Under the pieces are notes generated by a model. That model saw only the letters and a program-made list of their open reading frames with translations. It made no database searches and was not told where the DNA came from. The translations under genes and the position numbers were made by a program. Positions 48,296-56,907 of a DNA stretch of 64,000 bases are shown in pieces (position 1 is the stretch's first letter; every line of letters begins with the position of its first letter). Source of the stretch: a virus; the IMG/VR virus record IMGVR_UViG_3300012931_000015, positions 99,579-163,578 of that record. One strand, 5' to 3'.

Positions 48296-49471
48296 TTATT
48301 TAAATCCCATCTTTCCAATCCAGTTAGTGGATTTAGTAGATGCTTCGCTTATTTTTGAAAAATTTCTCTCTTTAAACTTAGAAACTTTTTTAGTGGACTC
48401 TTTTATCTCTTCTTCATCCTCTACTTCAATTTCATCTTCTTCAGTCATAGCTTCATCTTCATCATCAACTATTTCGTCTTCTTCGGTTATCCCATCTTTA
48501 TTTTCTTCGTCATCAATAACATCTTCTTCTTCAGAAATTAGTTTTACTTCTTTTAAAGACTTAATACCAAACTTTTTACACAAAGCACTTTCAGAGATTA
48601 TAGAATCGTCTTTATCTTCTTTTTCAGAGTCTTCCGCATCACCTTCTTCTTCTTTAACTTCTACTTCGTTTTTGTCTTTTGTTTCATCTTCTTTATCATT
48701 ATTTACAAGTTCCTGTTCTAATTTCAGGAGTTTTCGTCTTAATGTTTTAATTGACTCTTTTATATTTTCTTCATCTTCAGGTTTTTTCTCATCAGAAACT
48801 TCGTCAGTCTCTTCTTTTTTTACTTCGACTTCAGCGTCTTTTTTCTCATCTTCTTTGTTGTCTTCAGGTTTAACTTCCTCTTCCTCTTTAACTTTCGATT
48901 TAGCTTTTTTTGAAGCTTCCTGTTTTTTCTTAGCGATAGATGCCTTAACAGCTTTAATTGCTTCTTTAACAACAATCTCGTCTTCGTCAACAACATCTTC
49001 AACCGGAACAACCTCTGCACCTATTACGTCAGTCTCTTCGGTCATAGTTCCATTATCAGCCTCACCCTTAGTAACATCATTAGATTCTTCATCAGAACCT
49101 TCAATTTTTGTATTCTCATCTTCTTCTTTAATACTTTTTTTGATCTCTTTAAATACACTAAGAGATTTGTTATATTTTTTTCTCAAATCTTCAAGCATAT
49201 CCTCTGTCATTTCATCTTTCTTTTTAAAATTTTCTATAACAGTAGCCTGCTCCATGATTGTTCTATTTAAATTTTCAACTAAAATATCTATGGATTTATC
49301 AACCTGCTCAACTAAAGATTTAGCTTCAGTAGCTTCTAAAACTTCTTTTATATCTTCTTTAATCTGCAAAAGTTCATCTAAACCTTCTTTTTTATTCGGG
49401 TTTTTTACGGCTTCTTTTATAGCTTTTCTCTTACTTTCTTTATAATTTGCTAATTCTAACTTTTCAGCCAT
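48296..49471 (-). CDS. Nested scaffold product from an internal start
   Basis: The ATG at 49471 (MAEKLELANYKESKRKAIKE) is preceded by AAGGAG (49486-49481) nine bases upstream, and by ATACTAATA 30 bases upstream. Both are inside the fused gene's coding sequence. It would give a 391-residue acidic scaffold, comparable to the nested scaffold Nu3 within the lambda protease gene C. The strength of the site makes a separate product likely. Confidence 0.7.
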   Translation of the reverse strand: MAEKLELANYKESKRKAIKEAVKNPNKKEGLDELLQIKEDIKEVLEATEAKSLVEQVDKSIDILVENLNRTIMEQATVIENFKKKDEMTEDMLEDLRKKYNKSLSVFKEIKKSIKEEDENTKIEGSDEESNDVTKGEADNGTMTEETDVIGAEVVPVEDVVDEDEIVVKEAIKAVKASIAKKKQEASKKAKSKVKEEEEVKPEDNKEDEKKDAEVEVKKEETDEVSDEKKPEDEENIKESIKTLRRKLLKLEQELVNNDKEDETKDKNEVEVKEEEGDAEDSEKEDKDDSIISESALCKKFGIKSLKEVKLISEEEDVIDDEENKDGITEEDEIVDDEDEAMTEEDEIEVEDEEEIKESTKKVSKFKERNFSKISEASTKSTNWIGKMGFK

Positions 49472-50221
49472 TTTGTTCGTCTCCTTAAAATTTACATTAT
49501 TATTAGTATTCACCTTTTCTGAAAGTGATATATCTTTTGACATTTTTATTTTATCGTTTTTATCTGTGGTTGTTGAAGGGGGAAGGGTTTTTGAGTTTTC
49601 TTTTACAATATTATCAGATGTAGCTCTAACTCCTTGTGAACTGTTATGTACCCAGTCAGCGAGATGGTCGAGGTCGAAAGAATCCCAACATATAACATCT
49701 ATACCTTCTTCTAAATCTTTGTAATTACTTAGTTCTTCTTCCCTGTATTCAAATTCTCCAAATCCGACTGTCGAAAATTCTATGAAATTTGCCCCTGCTT
49801 TTAAAGCATCTAAAAGTAATTTTCCATTTTCCCCAATTAAGTATAAATCTGCTTTACCTGTCTCTTCTCCTGCTTTAAAATTGTGCCAGATACCACAGGT
49901 GAGAAGCACGTTTTGAGAATCTTCTGCATGATTAGCAAAACAAGATGATCCTTCTGAAACACCTTCCTTTTGTATTCTTTCCCATAATTTTTTCGGGTAT
50001 AAACGCTTGTTGGCGTTAGGAACGTAACGGGTCACGTCAACGCCCTCTAAAACAGCTATTGCATCATACTTTTTACCTTCAGACTCTATTAATTTATTAT
50101 TTTTTTCAAGAATTCTTATATTATCAATATTACTAATTCTTAAAGGAAAACTTTCTATTAAAAGTTTTTTACCCTTTTGTTTAGCTATTTCTTCAAAATT
50201 TTTATACATCGTTTTCTCCAA
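48296..50221 (-). CDS. Prohead protease-scaffold fusion (gp21/gp22-like)
   Basis: A 641-residue protein. The protease half has His98 (FANHAEDSQN) and Ser150 (FIEFSTVGFGEF), with RYVPNANKRLYPKKLWERIQ, the pattern of T4 gp21-type serine proteases. From about residue 250 it is highly acidic and helical (EEDENTKIEGSDEESND ... EEDEIVDDEDE), like scaffold gp22. It would be cleaved itself (ANYKE|S, AIKE|A). Most myoviruses encode these as two genes; here one ORF with a nested start. Confidence 0.85.
   Translation of the reverse strand: MEKTMYKNFEEIAKQKGKKLLIESFPLRISNIDNIRILEKNNKLIESEGKKYDAIAVLEGVDVTRYVPNANKRLYPKKLWERIQKEGVSEGSSCFANHAEDSQNVLLTCGIWHNFKAGEETGKADLYLIGENGKLLLDALKAGANFIEFSTVGFGEFEYREEELSNYKDLEEGIDVICWDSFDLDHLADWVHNSSQGVRATSDNIVKENSKTLPPSTTTDKNDKIKMSKDISLSEKVNTNNNVNFKETNKMAEKLELANYKESKRKAIKEAVKNPNKKEGLDELLQIKEDIKEVLEATEAKSLVEQVDKSIDILVENLNRTIMEQATVIENFKKKDEMTEDMLEDLRKKYNKSLSVFKEIKKSIKEEDENTKIEGSDEESNDVTKGEADNGTMTEETDVIGAEVVPVEDVVDEDEIVVKEAIKAVKASIAKKKQEASKKAKSKVKEEEEVKPEDNKEDEKKDAEVEVKKEETDEVSDEKKPEDEENIKESIKTLRRKLLKLEQELVNNDKEDETKDKNEVEVKEEEGDAEDSEKEDKDDSIISESALCKKFGIKSLKEVKLISEEEDVIDDEENKDGITEEDEIVDDEDEAMTEEDEIEVEDEEEIKESTKKVSKFKERNFSKISEASTKSTNWIGKMGFK
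49501..49509 (-). promoter_or_regulatory. TACTAATA motif inside the protease gene
   Basis: Minus strand ATACTAATA, encoding Asn-Thr-Asn in the fused protein, 30 bases before the nested scaffold start. Confidence 0.45.
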
Positions 50222-50235
50222 GTAATATTCTTTAA

Positions 50236-50244
50236 TATTAGTAT
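50236..50244 (-). promoter_or_regulatory. TACTAATA motif
   Basis: Minus strand GATACTAATA, 15 bases before the ATG of the protease-scaffold gene at 50221. Confidence 0.35.
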
Positions 50245-50259
50245 CAAAAATTATTTTAT

Positions 50260-51282
50260 TTATGTAAAATCAGCATAGTAAAACACAGGACTTTTTTCAT
50301 TTAAAGAATAAATTTTCCAACCTTTATAATTGTTCGTTTTACTTTTTTCATATAAAATATGTTGAAAACCACTCACTGATAATTTTTGTTCTTCACAAAA
50401 ATTTTTTAATCCATAATTAACTTCATACCTTTCATTATTAGGCGAAAAAATAATATAAGTTTCAGTAACTTTACTATTTTTACCTTTTTTTATATTTGAT
50501 AAATGCTCTCTTTGTTCTTTTGTCCAAACTCTTCTTCTATTTGCTTCTCTAATTTTTTCTTTAGCTTCTTCTGAATGTGTTTTACCGTACATACCATTAT
50601 TTTTTCCAAGTAAATTAGGACATTTTTTATTCTTTTTTGAAACTTTTTCTGTTTTTTTAGAATAAAATTTTACTTTTCCTTTTACACCCTCAAGCCAACC
50701 ACTATCTAAATAAGCTTGTAATTCTTCAGCACTAACTAACTTTCTTTCACTACCATTAAAAATCCATTTCAAACCTCTTCTACTATCGCCTGTTTTTGGA
50801 TTTTTTACTCCCTTTTTTGCTTCACTTAACCTTTTTCTGCCCTCTTCTGTAATAAAACTTTTTCCTTTATGTGATTCACTTAATTTAAGTCTAGTTTCTT
50901 TAGAAACTTTTCTATTAGAATTTGCTAAACCAATTTTTTTAAATATAAGCTCTCTATCAGGATGATGGGTAAAGTTATCTTGACCTTCCCCACCTGTTCC
51001 TATATTGTAGCCAACAGGTCTAAAACTATTTAATTCTTTTATCCAGTATCTCTCTTTTTCAATTAATTCTTCTTTAGTCACACAGTTTTCAATTATCTCT
51101 TTTTTAAAGTTTTCTTTTCCATGCTTTTTTATTGCATATTTAATTAATTTTCCAGAACCCCAATAATTCTCAAATTTTACACTTTTTGCATTTCTTTGTA
51201 AATTAAATTTTCCAACATAAATTTTATTATTGATTAGATTAGTTATTTTATAAATAACTCCAAATATTCCTTCATTATTCAA
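50260..51282 (-). CDS. GIY-YIG homing endonuclease
   Basis: A 340-residue protein. The N-terminus has GVIYKITNLINNKIYVGKFN, the GIY-YIG core with an F-G-S-G-like W-G-S-G turn and EIIENCVTKEELIEKERYWI. Residues 100-270 carry NUMOD-type helices (KVSKETRLKLSESHKGKSFI, MYGKTHSEEAKEKIREANRR), and the C-terminus a DNA-binding helix pair. It sits between the protease-scaffold and the module-protein cluster, as a mobile intruder. Confidence 0.85.
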   Translation of the reverse strand: MNNEGIFGVIYKITNLINNKIYVGKFNLQRNAKSVKFENYWGSGKLIKYAIKKHGKENFKKEIIENCVTKEELIEKERYWIKELNSFRPVGYNIGTGGEGQDNFTHHPDRELIFKKIGLANSNRKVSKETRLKLSESHKGKSFITEEGRKRLSEAKKGVKNPKTGDSRRGLKWIFNGSERKLVSAEELQAYLDSGWLEGVKGKVKFYSKKTEKVSKKNKKCPNLLGKNNGMYGKTHSEEAKEKIREANRRRVWTKEQREHLSNIKKGKNSKVTETYIIFSPNNERYEVNYGLKNFCEEQKLSVSGFQHILYEKSKTNNYKGWKIYSLNEKSPVFYYADFT

Positions 51283-51364
51283 CTTCCCGTCTCCCTAAAC
51301 AAAAACACAACCGCTATAACTCATAATCCCCTAAATCATATAAACCTTGATTTATTAAAGGTAT

Positions 51365-51661
51365 TCAAATTCTATTCCTTATCACTGTCGCAAAAGGAAC
51401 AATAAATAAATTTGTTGATAAGCCTTTACTATCTGTAGCTACACACTGATATTCTACAATTTTATTATGTTTTAAACTTCTTACTTCATAAAAATCAACA
51501 ACTTCATTAATTATACTGCTGCCTTGTTTAAATTTATCCCCTATTTTAACACCTTTTATTTCTTCAAAACTTTCCTTCATAACTACATAAATTACATCAC
51601 CTTTTTCAAGCTCAACATTTCCTATTTTTCTGTTTTCTTTAATTATAACTTTTTTTAACAT
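51365..51661 (-). CDS. Module protein, 98 aa, MKES site
   Basis: A 98-residue protein. Residues 1-30 are the shared module (MLKKVIIKENRKIGNVELEK, then GDVIYVVMKE|SFEE), followed directly by the cleavage-like MKE|S. The remaining 68 residues are beta-rich, with EVRSLKHNKIVEYQCVATDS. This is the shortest complete member: module plus a single small cargo domain. Confidence 0.65.
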   Translation of the reverse strand: MLKKVIIKENRKIGNVELEKGDVIYVVMKESFEEIKGVKIGDKFKQGSSIINEVVDFYEVRSLKHNKIVEYQCVATDSKGLSTNLFIVPFATVIRNRI

Positions 51662-51677
51662 TATTTTTTCCTTTATT

Positions 51678-54386
51678 TTATTTATATTGTTTTATCACAC
51701 TTCTAACATTGTCAATATAATCTTCCACTTCGGTATCCCCAAATTCTTTCATATCAAACGCAATTCGGTAAATTTCTTCCATCACAGCTAAATTGAGTAA
51801 AGCATTTTTGTTATTCTTTTTTATTGCTATGTCTATTTGCTGATCTACTAAATCTCTATTTCGTTTTAATTTTGCTTTATCAAGTTTTAGTGTTTCATTG
51901 ATTAGATTTACTATTTCTTTATCAGATAAATTTCCATCTTTTGCTACACCGGACTCATTCAATTCATTTTGTTTAGCTTCACTTCTGTAAGTTTTTAAAC
52001 CGCTTTTCATATTTTTGCTACCATATTTTTGTATATAGTCTACAATTTCTTTTTTTATTAAAGCAAGTTCTTTATCATCCATTTTATCAAAATTTCTTCT
52101 TATTATCCTATTTGTTTCTGGTAATGTTCCATTTGTCTGGATACTCATATTACTTGAGTTTGGATATTTGAATCTTACTACTTGATTTCCATTAGCATCA
52201 AGCCCTTCACCTGTTACGGTTATATTTGTACCTTTTAATTCATATTCTTTTTTTGCTTCATTTAATGATTTTCTATCTTTAAATATTTTACTCATAACAT
52301 TATAAGTAGCTTGATCCTTTTCATCTATTTTTTTATTTAACTGTTTATAATTTTTTAATTTAGTTTCTAATGTTAAAAGGTAATGCTCTAAAGTTTTAAT
52401 TGGTGTACTTCTATAATAATCACCCATTTCTTTTTCAACTTCTTTTTCTAAATCAGTTATTTTAGATTCTTTAAAGTTTACATACTTATTTTCTTTTAAC
52501 CAGTCTTTTACTTCAGTATCATACACATTTAATTGTTCTTCAAAAATATCAAACTTTGCAACTAAATTATGTGTTTTTTCTGAATATATTTCTTGCTTGC
52601 TTCCGTTTTTTATTCCCCAAAACTTATAAGGAAAAGCTAATAATTTATCATAATCATTTATTGTGAATCTTATATTTTTAGGTGAAGCTTCTCTTATTTC
52701 TTTTGACTCTTTTACTTTAACAAATTCCCCTGTTCTGGTTGCACGATAAGGTTTAATTTTTTCTTTCTCGTACTTTTCTTTTTCATCTTTTGTAAAAGTC
52801 GTCCAAGTATGCACATTTGAAGAAAAACTACCATTCCTCTTCAGTCCGGCATTACCTGATAAATAATAAAATTTTTCATCTTCTTCTTTCATTTCTTTTG
52901 ATTCTTTATAATATTTTAAAATATTAAACCTTTGTGCGTCATAAAGTTGATCCCACTCTGAATCATGTTCCCCATCTGAATAATCTTTAAATAAATTTTT
53001 ATCATATTTATCAGGAAAATATTTACTAAATTTTTTTCTTTCAGGATGATCTTCAAAAGCAGATAACATATACATCATTACATGCTCTATAGAACTAACC
53101 ACATATTTGTCAGGTTTATTTTCTAATTCAGGGTAATCTTTTAATAATTTTCTATATATTTCTTTTCCATACTGTGTAAATAGTTTTTTAGAAGCAGAAG
53201 ATATGTCTTCTTTTAATTTTGCCTCTCTAAAATTATCCTTTATGCCATTTACTACCGTAACTAAGCTTTCAAATTCCCAATCACCGTTAGGTAGTTTTTC
53301 TCCGAACTGATATATATCTTCTACATCTACTTTATATTTTTTTGCTATATCAACTATCTGATTTTTAGTTAAAGAAAAATAATCTTTTTTACTACCTTTC
53401 TTCATTACTTTTTTAATGTCTAAGGTAATATCACTTTCTTTACTTTCATTTGTCTTTATTCTATCCTGCATACTTTTTAATGCTTCAGTTTCACTTTCAA
53501 GGTCTTTTTTTAATCTTTCAATTAAATCTTTATCATCATCTTCCTGTGCCTGTAAGAGATCACCTTTTAATTTATTTATTGTTTGTTTCTGATCTAAAAT
53601 ATCAGCTTTATCTTGGGCTTCATCTTCTCTCAACTTATTTTCATTTAAATCATTAAAAGGTGGGTTTTCTTTTTCTATACTTTTAATTACAGATTTAAGG
53701 TCTTTATCTTGCAGTTTTGTATCTTTTTCAATAAACTGTAAATCAGAAATCATTAAACTTCTTCTTTCACCGGACTTTACTGGAATATTAAAATAATCTA
53801 AAATTTTTCTTAGTTGACCATCAGAAAACTTATTCCAATTTATAGATTCTTTCAACTTATTTTTTTCATTTTCTTTTATTATGCTTTCACTTTTCTTACT
53901 TAAAATTGTTTTTACTTCATCATCTGTCAAATAGGCATTAAGTTTTACATTCCATTTTTTATCAAAGGATTGTAGCCATCGCTCATAATCCCCGTCTTTA
54001 TTTTTTTGAATAATTTCTTTTACATCTTTCCCATTATATTTTATTTTTCTAGTAATAATACCATTTTTTTCTAAATCCTTAAAAGCGTCTTCTTTCATTT
54101 CTTTTGATTCTTTATAATAAGGTTTAACTCTTACTGCTAAATCTCTCAAGGCATCCTTTGTTATACCATCATTATTCATTACGTTATCATACCAATCTTT
54201 ATATATCGTATAAACACCGGAATAAGGTCTGCCATAATGATATTCTCTGGTTGCCCAATTATAAATATCCTGTAATTCTTTTACATTAAAATCAGCATTA
54301 TATTCTTCAACAAATATTTCTTGACCTTTTTTTAATTCTATACCTTCAATTACACTGTCTTTCTCTACAATTATTTTTCTTAACAT
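51678..54386 (-). CDS. Large module-bearing internal protein with repeated cleavage-like sites
   Basis: A 902-residue protein. Residues 1-30 are the module (MLRKIIVEKDSVIEGIELKK, then GQEIFVEEYN). The rest has several folded-looking segments separated by KES/KEA/KED peptides: YYKESKEMKEDA, NKLKESINW, FREAKLKEDI, YYKESKEMKEED, VKESKEIREAS and NFKESKITDLE. Two of these linkers are encoded by nearly identical 31-base DNA. It resembles a polyprotein of internal head proteins. No known enzymatic domain seen. Confidence 0.65.
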   Translation of the reverse strand: MLRKIIVEKDSVIEGIELKKGQEIFVEEYNADFNVKELQDIYNWATREYHYGRPYSGVYTIYKDWYDNVMNNDGITKDALRDLAVRVKPYYKESKEMKEDAFKDLEKNGIITRKIKYNGKDVKEIIQKNKDGDYERWLQSFDKKWNVKLNAYLTDDEVKTILSKKSESIIKENEKNKLKESINWNKFSDGQLRKILDYFNIPVKSGERRSLMISDLQFIEKDTKLQDKDLKSVIKSIEKENPPFNDLNENKLREDEAQDKADILDQKQTINKLKGDLLQAQEDDDKDLIERLKKDLESETEALKSMQDRIKTNESKESDITLDIKKVMKKGSKKDYFSLTKNQIVDIAKKYKVDVEDIYQFGEKLPNGDWEFESLVTVVNGIKDNFREAKLKEDISSASKKLFTQYGKEIYRKLLKDYPELENKPDKYVVSSIEHVMMYMLSAFEDHPERKKFSKYFPDKYDKNLFKDYSDGEHDSEWDQLYDAQRFNILKYYKESKEMKEEDEKFYYLSGNAGLKRNGSFSSNVHTWTTFTKDEKEKYEKEKIKPYRATRTGEFVKVKESKEIREASPKNIRFTINDYDKLLAFPYKFWGIKNGSKQEIYSEKTHNLVAKFDIFEEQLNVYDTEVKDWLKENKYVNFKESKITDLEKEVEKEMGDYYRSTPIKTLEHYLLTLETKLKNYKQLNKKIDEKDQATYNVMSKIFKDRKSLNEAKKEYELKGTNITVTGEGLDANGNQVVRFKYPNSSNMSIQTNGTLPETNRIIRRNFDKMDDKELALIKKEIVDYIQKYGSKNMKSGLKTYRSEAKQNELNESGVAKDGNLSDKEIVNLINETLKLDKAKLKRNRDLVDQQIDIAIKKNNKNALLNLAVMEEIYRIAFDMKEFGDTEVEDYIDNVRSVIKQYK

Positions 54387-54414
54387 AATGGTTTTTACTT
54401 CCTCTTTTTTATTT

Positions 54415-54786
54415 TTATAAGTAGTTATCTAATAAACTATATAATTTATCTACATCATCATTTTTGAATTTATTCATAACAATATTATTAAATATAGTGT
54501 TATCAAGTAAATTTCTAACAAATTTAGACTTTATTCTATTATTATCTAATAATATCTCATTTTTATATTTATCTTTAAATTTTTTACCTTTCAATATATT
54601 TTCTAAAAAACTGTATAAATCTTTAAAAGACTTTATGTTTTCAAGTTCTAAATCAAATATTTCATCAGAGGTAGTAGCAATATAAGGCATTTCTTTTAAT
54701 TGCTTTTTAGGTTTTATATAAATTGTTTGACCTTTTTTCAGATTAAATTCTTTTATACTTTTAGATAAAATTAACTTTTGTAACAT
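54415..54786 (-). CDS. Module protein, 123 aa
   Basis: Residues 1-34 are the module (MLQKLILSKSIKEFNLKKGQ, then TIYIKPKKQ) followed by LKE|MPYIATTSDEIF. The cargo is a helical domain of about 85 residues (FKDLYSFLENILKGKKFKDK, then RFVRNLLDNTIF-type sequence). Next gene follows after five bases. Confidence 0.65.
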   Translation of the reverse strand: MLQKLILSKSIKEFNLKKGQTIYIKPKKQLKEMPYIATTSDEIFDLELENIKSFKDLYSFLENILKGKKFKDKYKNEILLDNNRIKSKFVRNLLDNTIFNNIVMNKFKNDDVDKLYSLLDNYL

Positions 54787-54791
54787 ACTTA

Positions 54792-55334
54792 TTATTTTCC
54801 TTCAGCGTCTTTCTTTACAGCATCTTCTAAATCTTTTAAGAAGGGTAAATAATATTTTGAATCTTTAGGAGATACTTTTTCACCTTTTTTACCTATTTCG
54901 GAAAGATGATCTAATCCCACACGAGGAGCTAAATACTTTGCATAAGGATTTTTAGAGTCAAAATGTTCTAGCTCAACTTCTCGTGAAGCATCAAGTTGTT
55001 TTTTATCAACATCACTTTCAGTTACACCTTTTTCAAAAGCTTTTCCGCCTCTTAAAAAACATTGAACTATTTTATATATTTCAAGCTCTAATTGATGAGG
55101 ATTCATATTTAATTTTTCAGCAAATGAATGTATATCTTTCTCATCATCAGTTATTTCATGTTCTTTTAAATAATCTAGTATTTTAACTCTTATTTCGTCA
55201 GTTATTTTTATATTAGGTAATTCAACTTCTTTTTCAGCTTCTTTTATTTTATTTTTACTTTCAACATAAACAATCTGACCTTTTTCTAAATTCCAATCCT
55301 TTATATTTTCAGTCAATATTATTTTTTTTAACAT
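54792..55334 (-). CDS. Module protein, 180 aa
   Basis: Residues 1-35 are the module (MLKKIILTENIKDWNLEKGQ, then IVYVESKNK) followed by IKE|AEKEVELP. The cargo starts with a helical domain (IRVKILDYLKEHEITDDEKD) and includes MNPHQLELEIYKIVQCFLRG, an H-x-x-E-x-E-type helical bundle I recall from phage proteins of unknown role. The TACTAATA motif lies 46 bases upstream. Confidence 0.65.
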   Translation of the reverse strand: MLKKIILTENIKDWNLEKGQIVYVESKNKIKEAEKEVELPNIKITDEIRVKILDYLKEHEITDDEKDIHSFAEKLNMNPHQLELEIYKIVQCFLRGGKAFEKGVTESDVDKKQLDASREVELEHFDSKNPYAKYLAPRVGLDHLSEIGKKGEKVSPKDSKYYLPFLKDLEDAVKKDAEGK

Positions 55335-55379
55335 AACAATTTAGTCCTTTAATGAAAAATTTCACGGTTTTAGTAGTAT

Positions 55380-55388
55380 TATTAGTAT
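55380..55388 (-). promoter_or_regulatory. TACTAATA motif
   Basis: Minus strand AATACTAATAATACTAC, 46 bases before the ATG at 55334; the downstream module genes would be its transcript. Confidence 0.45.
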
Positions 55389-55421
55389 TGAAATTGATAG
55401 AAAGTTATTGACGAAGTGTAA

Positions 55422-55462
55422 ATAAAAAAAGACGAGAAGTTAATTATATAACAACCCGTCTT
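55422..55462 (-). terminator. Rho-independent terminator
   Basis: Minus strand: AAGACG (55462-55457), loop of 22 bases, CGTCTT (55434-55429), then TTTTTATTT. A 6-bp stem with a long loop, moderate in strength. It ends the transcript of the NUMOD4/HNH gene before the promoter motif of the module genes. Confidence 0.55.
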
Positions 55463-55487
55463 CTTATAAAAAAATAACTATGAAAAA

Positions 55488-56153
55488 CTATATAGTAATA
55501 TCTATAACACGCTTATCATTATTTTCTAGTTTTTCCCAATAAAAACCTTTATAAAAACAAAAATTATTTACTGCGGTTTTAAATTTTTTACTTAACGTAT
55601 ATCTATCAATCCCTGTTTTATGAACATCTCTAAGACTAAGAAATGTCTCTATTTTATTGTATTCTTTATCATATTTAATAATTTTATAACTTTTTAAAAT
55701 TTTATGTTTTAAAGAAGTAGCATATTCTCTGAATCTTTTACTTAGACCAGCTCTACTAGAATCACATAAGCCCGTATCCCAAGCATGTTGCATATTATAA
55801 CTTTGTGTACACCATTCCAAATTACATACTTTATTATTACTCTTGTTACCGTCTTTATGATTTACTTGATATAAATTCTCTTTATTATTAATAAAATGTA
55901 AAGCTACTAATCTATGCACATAATAATTTTTTAATTTATTATTTTTACATAAAATTAATCGTAAATACCCATTTTCTTTTATTTCACCTATTCGTAGTTT
56001 TTCTGGCACAAAACGCTGTTGTTTTCCAAAACATACTTCTCTACTTATTGTTTTAACTTTTCCAAAATTAGATATTTTATAATACCCCGTATAATTTTCA
56101 CCGCCCCACGGGGACAAATCAATATCTTTCCATAATTCTAATGTTTCTTCCAT
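55488..56153 (-). CDS. NUMOD4/HNH homing endonuclease
   Basis: A 221-residue protein. WKDIDLSPWGGENYTGYYKI plus SNFGKVKTISREV is the NUMOD4 domain, followed by the HNH core YVHRLVALHFINNKENLYQV, NHKDGNKSNNKVCNLEWCTQ and SYNMQHAW. The C-terminus has a NUMOD1-like helix (FLSLRDVHKTGIDRYTLSKK). A free-standing homing nuclease of the type seen in T4-like phages. Confidence 0.9.
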   Translation of the reverse strand: MEETLELWKDIDLSPWGGENYTGYYKISNFGKVKTISREVCFGKQQRFVPEKLRIGEIKENGYLRLILCKNNKLKNYYVHRLVALHFINNKENLYQVNHKDGNKSNNKVCNLEWCTQSYNMQHAWDTGLCDSSRAGLSKRFREYATSLKHKILKSYKIIKYDKEYNKIETFLSLRDVHKTGIDRYTLSKKFKTAVNNFCFYKGFYWEKLENNDKRVIDITI

Positions 56154-56606
56154 CTATTTCATCACCCACTCTAAAATATTTACAATATAATAAATAGGAA
56201 TAGAAATTAATGCCCATAATATTGCATGAACAAGGTCAATTTGCCCCATAACATTTAAAGGAATTTCCTTTCCCCCGATCTCTATTACACTATGGCTATA
56301 ATCCCAAACATTCAATTTTAAAACAATATTATATAAATATCCGAAAGCAAACTCTACAGCAGTACAAATTATACCACCAATTAAGCAAAAAAGCACTATA
56401 AAACTAAGCTTATCAAAAATAGGAATCAAAGTAACCAGATAAACTAAAGACATACCAGTAGCATAAACTGGAATATTCAATAATTGTTTTAAATTCTTAA
56501 TTTTGTCAAGAAAAGTTTTACACTCATCCATTTTTCGCACGGAATAATCCAGAATAAATCCTAGACACCCCCCTAGTATAGCAATTAACAAAAATAATTT
56601 TAACAT
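56154..56606 (-). CDS. Membrane protein, CmpB/ABC-permease-like
   Basis: A 150-residue protein with four hydrophobic segments and the pattern PVYATGMSLVYLVTLIPIFD, GIICTAVEFAFGYLYNIVLK and WDYS, followed by a gly-rich loop and a last helix. It matches putative ABC-transporter permease CmpB-type (PF06541-like) small membrane proteins, though in a phage a transport role is not evident. It abuts the homing endonuclease. Confidence 0.5.
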   Translation of the reverse strand: MLKLFLLIAILGGCLGFILDYSVRKMDECKTFLDKIKNLKQLLNIPVYATGMSLVYLVTLIPIFDKLSFIVLFCLIGGIICTAVEFAFGYLYNIVLKLNVWDYSHSVIEIGGKEIPLNVMGQIDLVHAILWALISIPIYYIVNILEWVMK

Positions 56607-56622
56607 TTTTTCTCCTTTATAC

Positions 56623-56907
56623 TTAAAATAAACTTTTTATATAATTATCTATAAAAATATCATCTTCGTCATATAATTTTAGTAACATTAATGTTACAAG
56701 TTGATTTTCTACACTTACAACTTTGCATTTCAACCAATACCAATTGTTCATTTCATAGTTGTTTTTTAAACCTATGCCAACCAGATCATTTTCAATAAAT
56801 ATTTGATTTACTCTTATTTTAATAGTATTACTTGTTATATAAACTAATAAACAATCATGTATTTTATTGTTATAACTGTACTTAATTTGATTATTTTTAG
56901 ATTTCAT
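56623..56907 (-). CDS. Hypothetical protein (94-100 aa)
   Basis: Starts MKSKNNQIKYSYNNKIHDCL or six codons earlier at MSLRNVM. It reads as a small beta barrel with strands (LLVYITSNTIKIRVNQIFIE). It overlaps the end of the upstream 389-aa gene by 11 bases. No family recognised. Confidence 0.6.
   Translation of the reverse strand: MKSKNNQIKYSYNNKIHDCLLVYITSNTIKIRVNQIFIENDLVGIGLKNNYEMNNWYWLKCKVVSVENQLVTLMLLKLYDEDDIFIDNYIKSLF

Noticed and set aside
48327-49445. A 372-codon open frame on the plus strand, Ser-rich
   Set aside because: It is the antisense of the Glu/Asp-rich scaffold (GAA/GAT codons read as TTC/ATC and TCT on the other strand); no ribosome site, and composition is an artefact.
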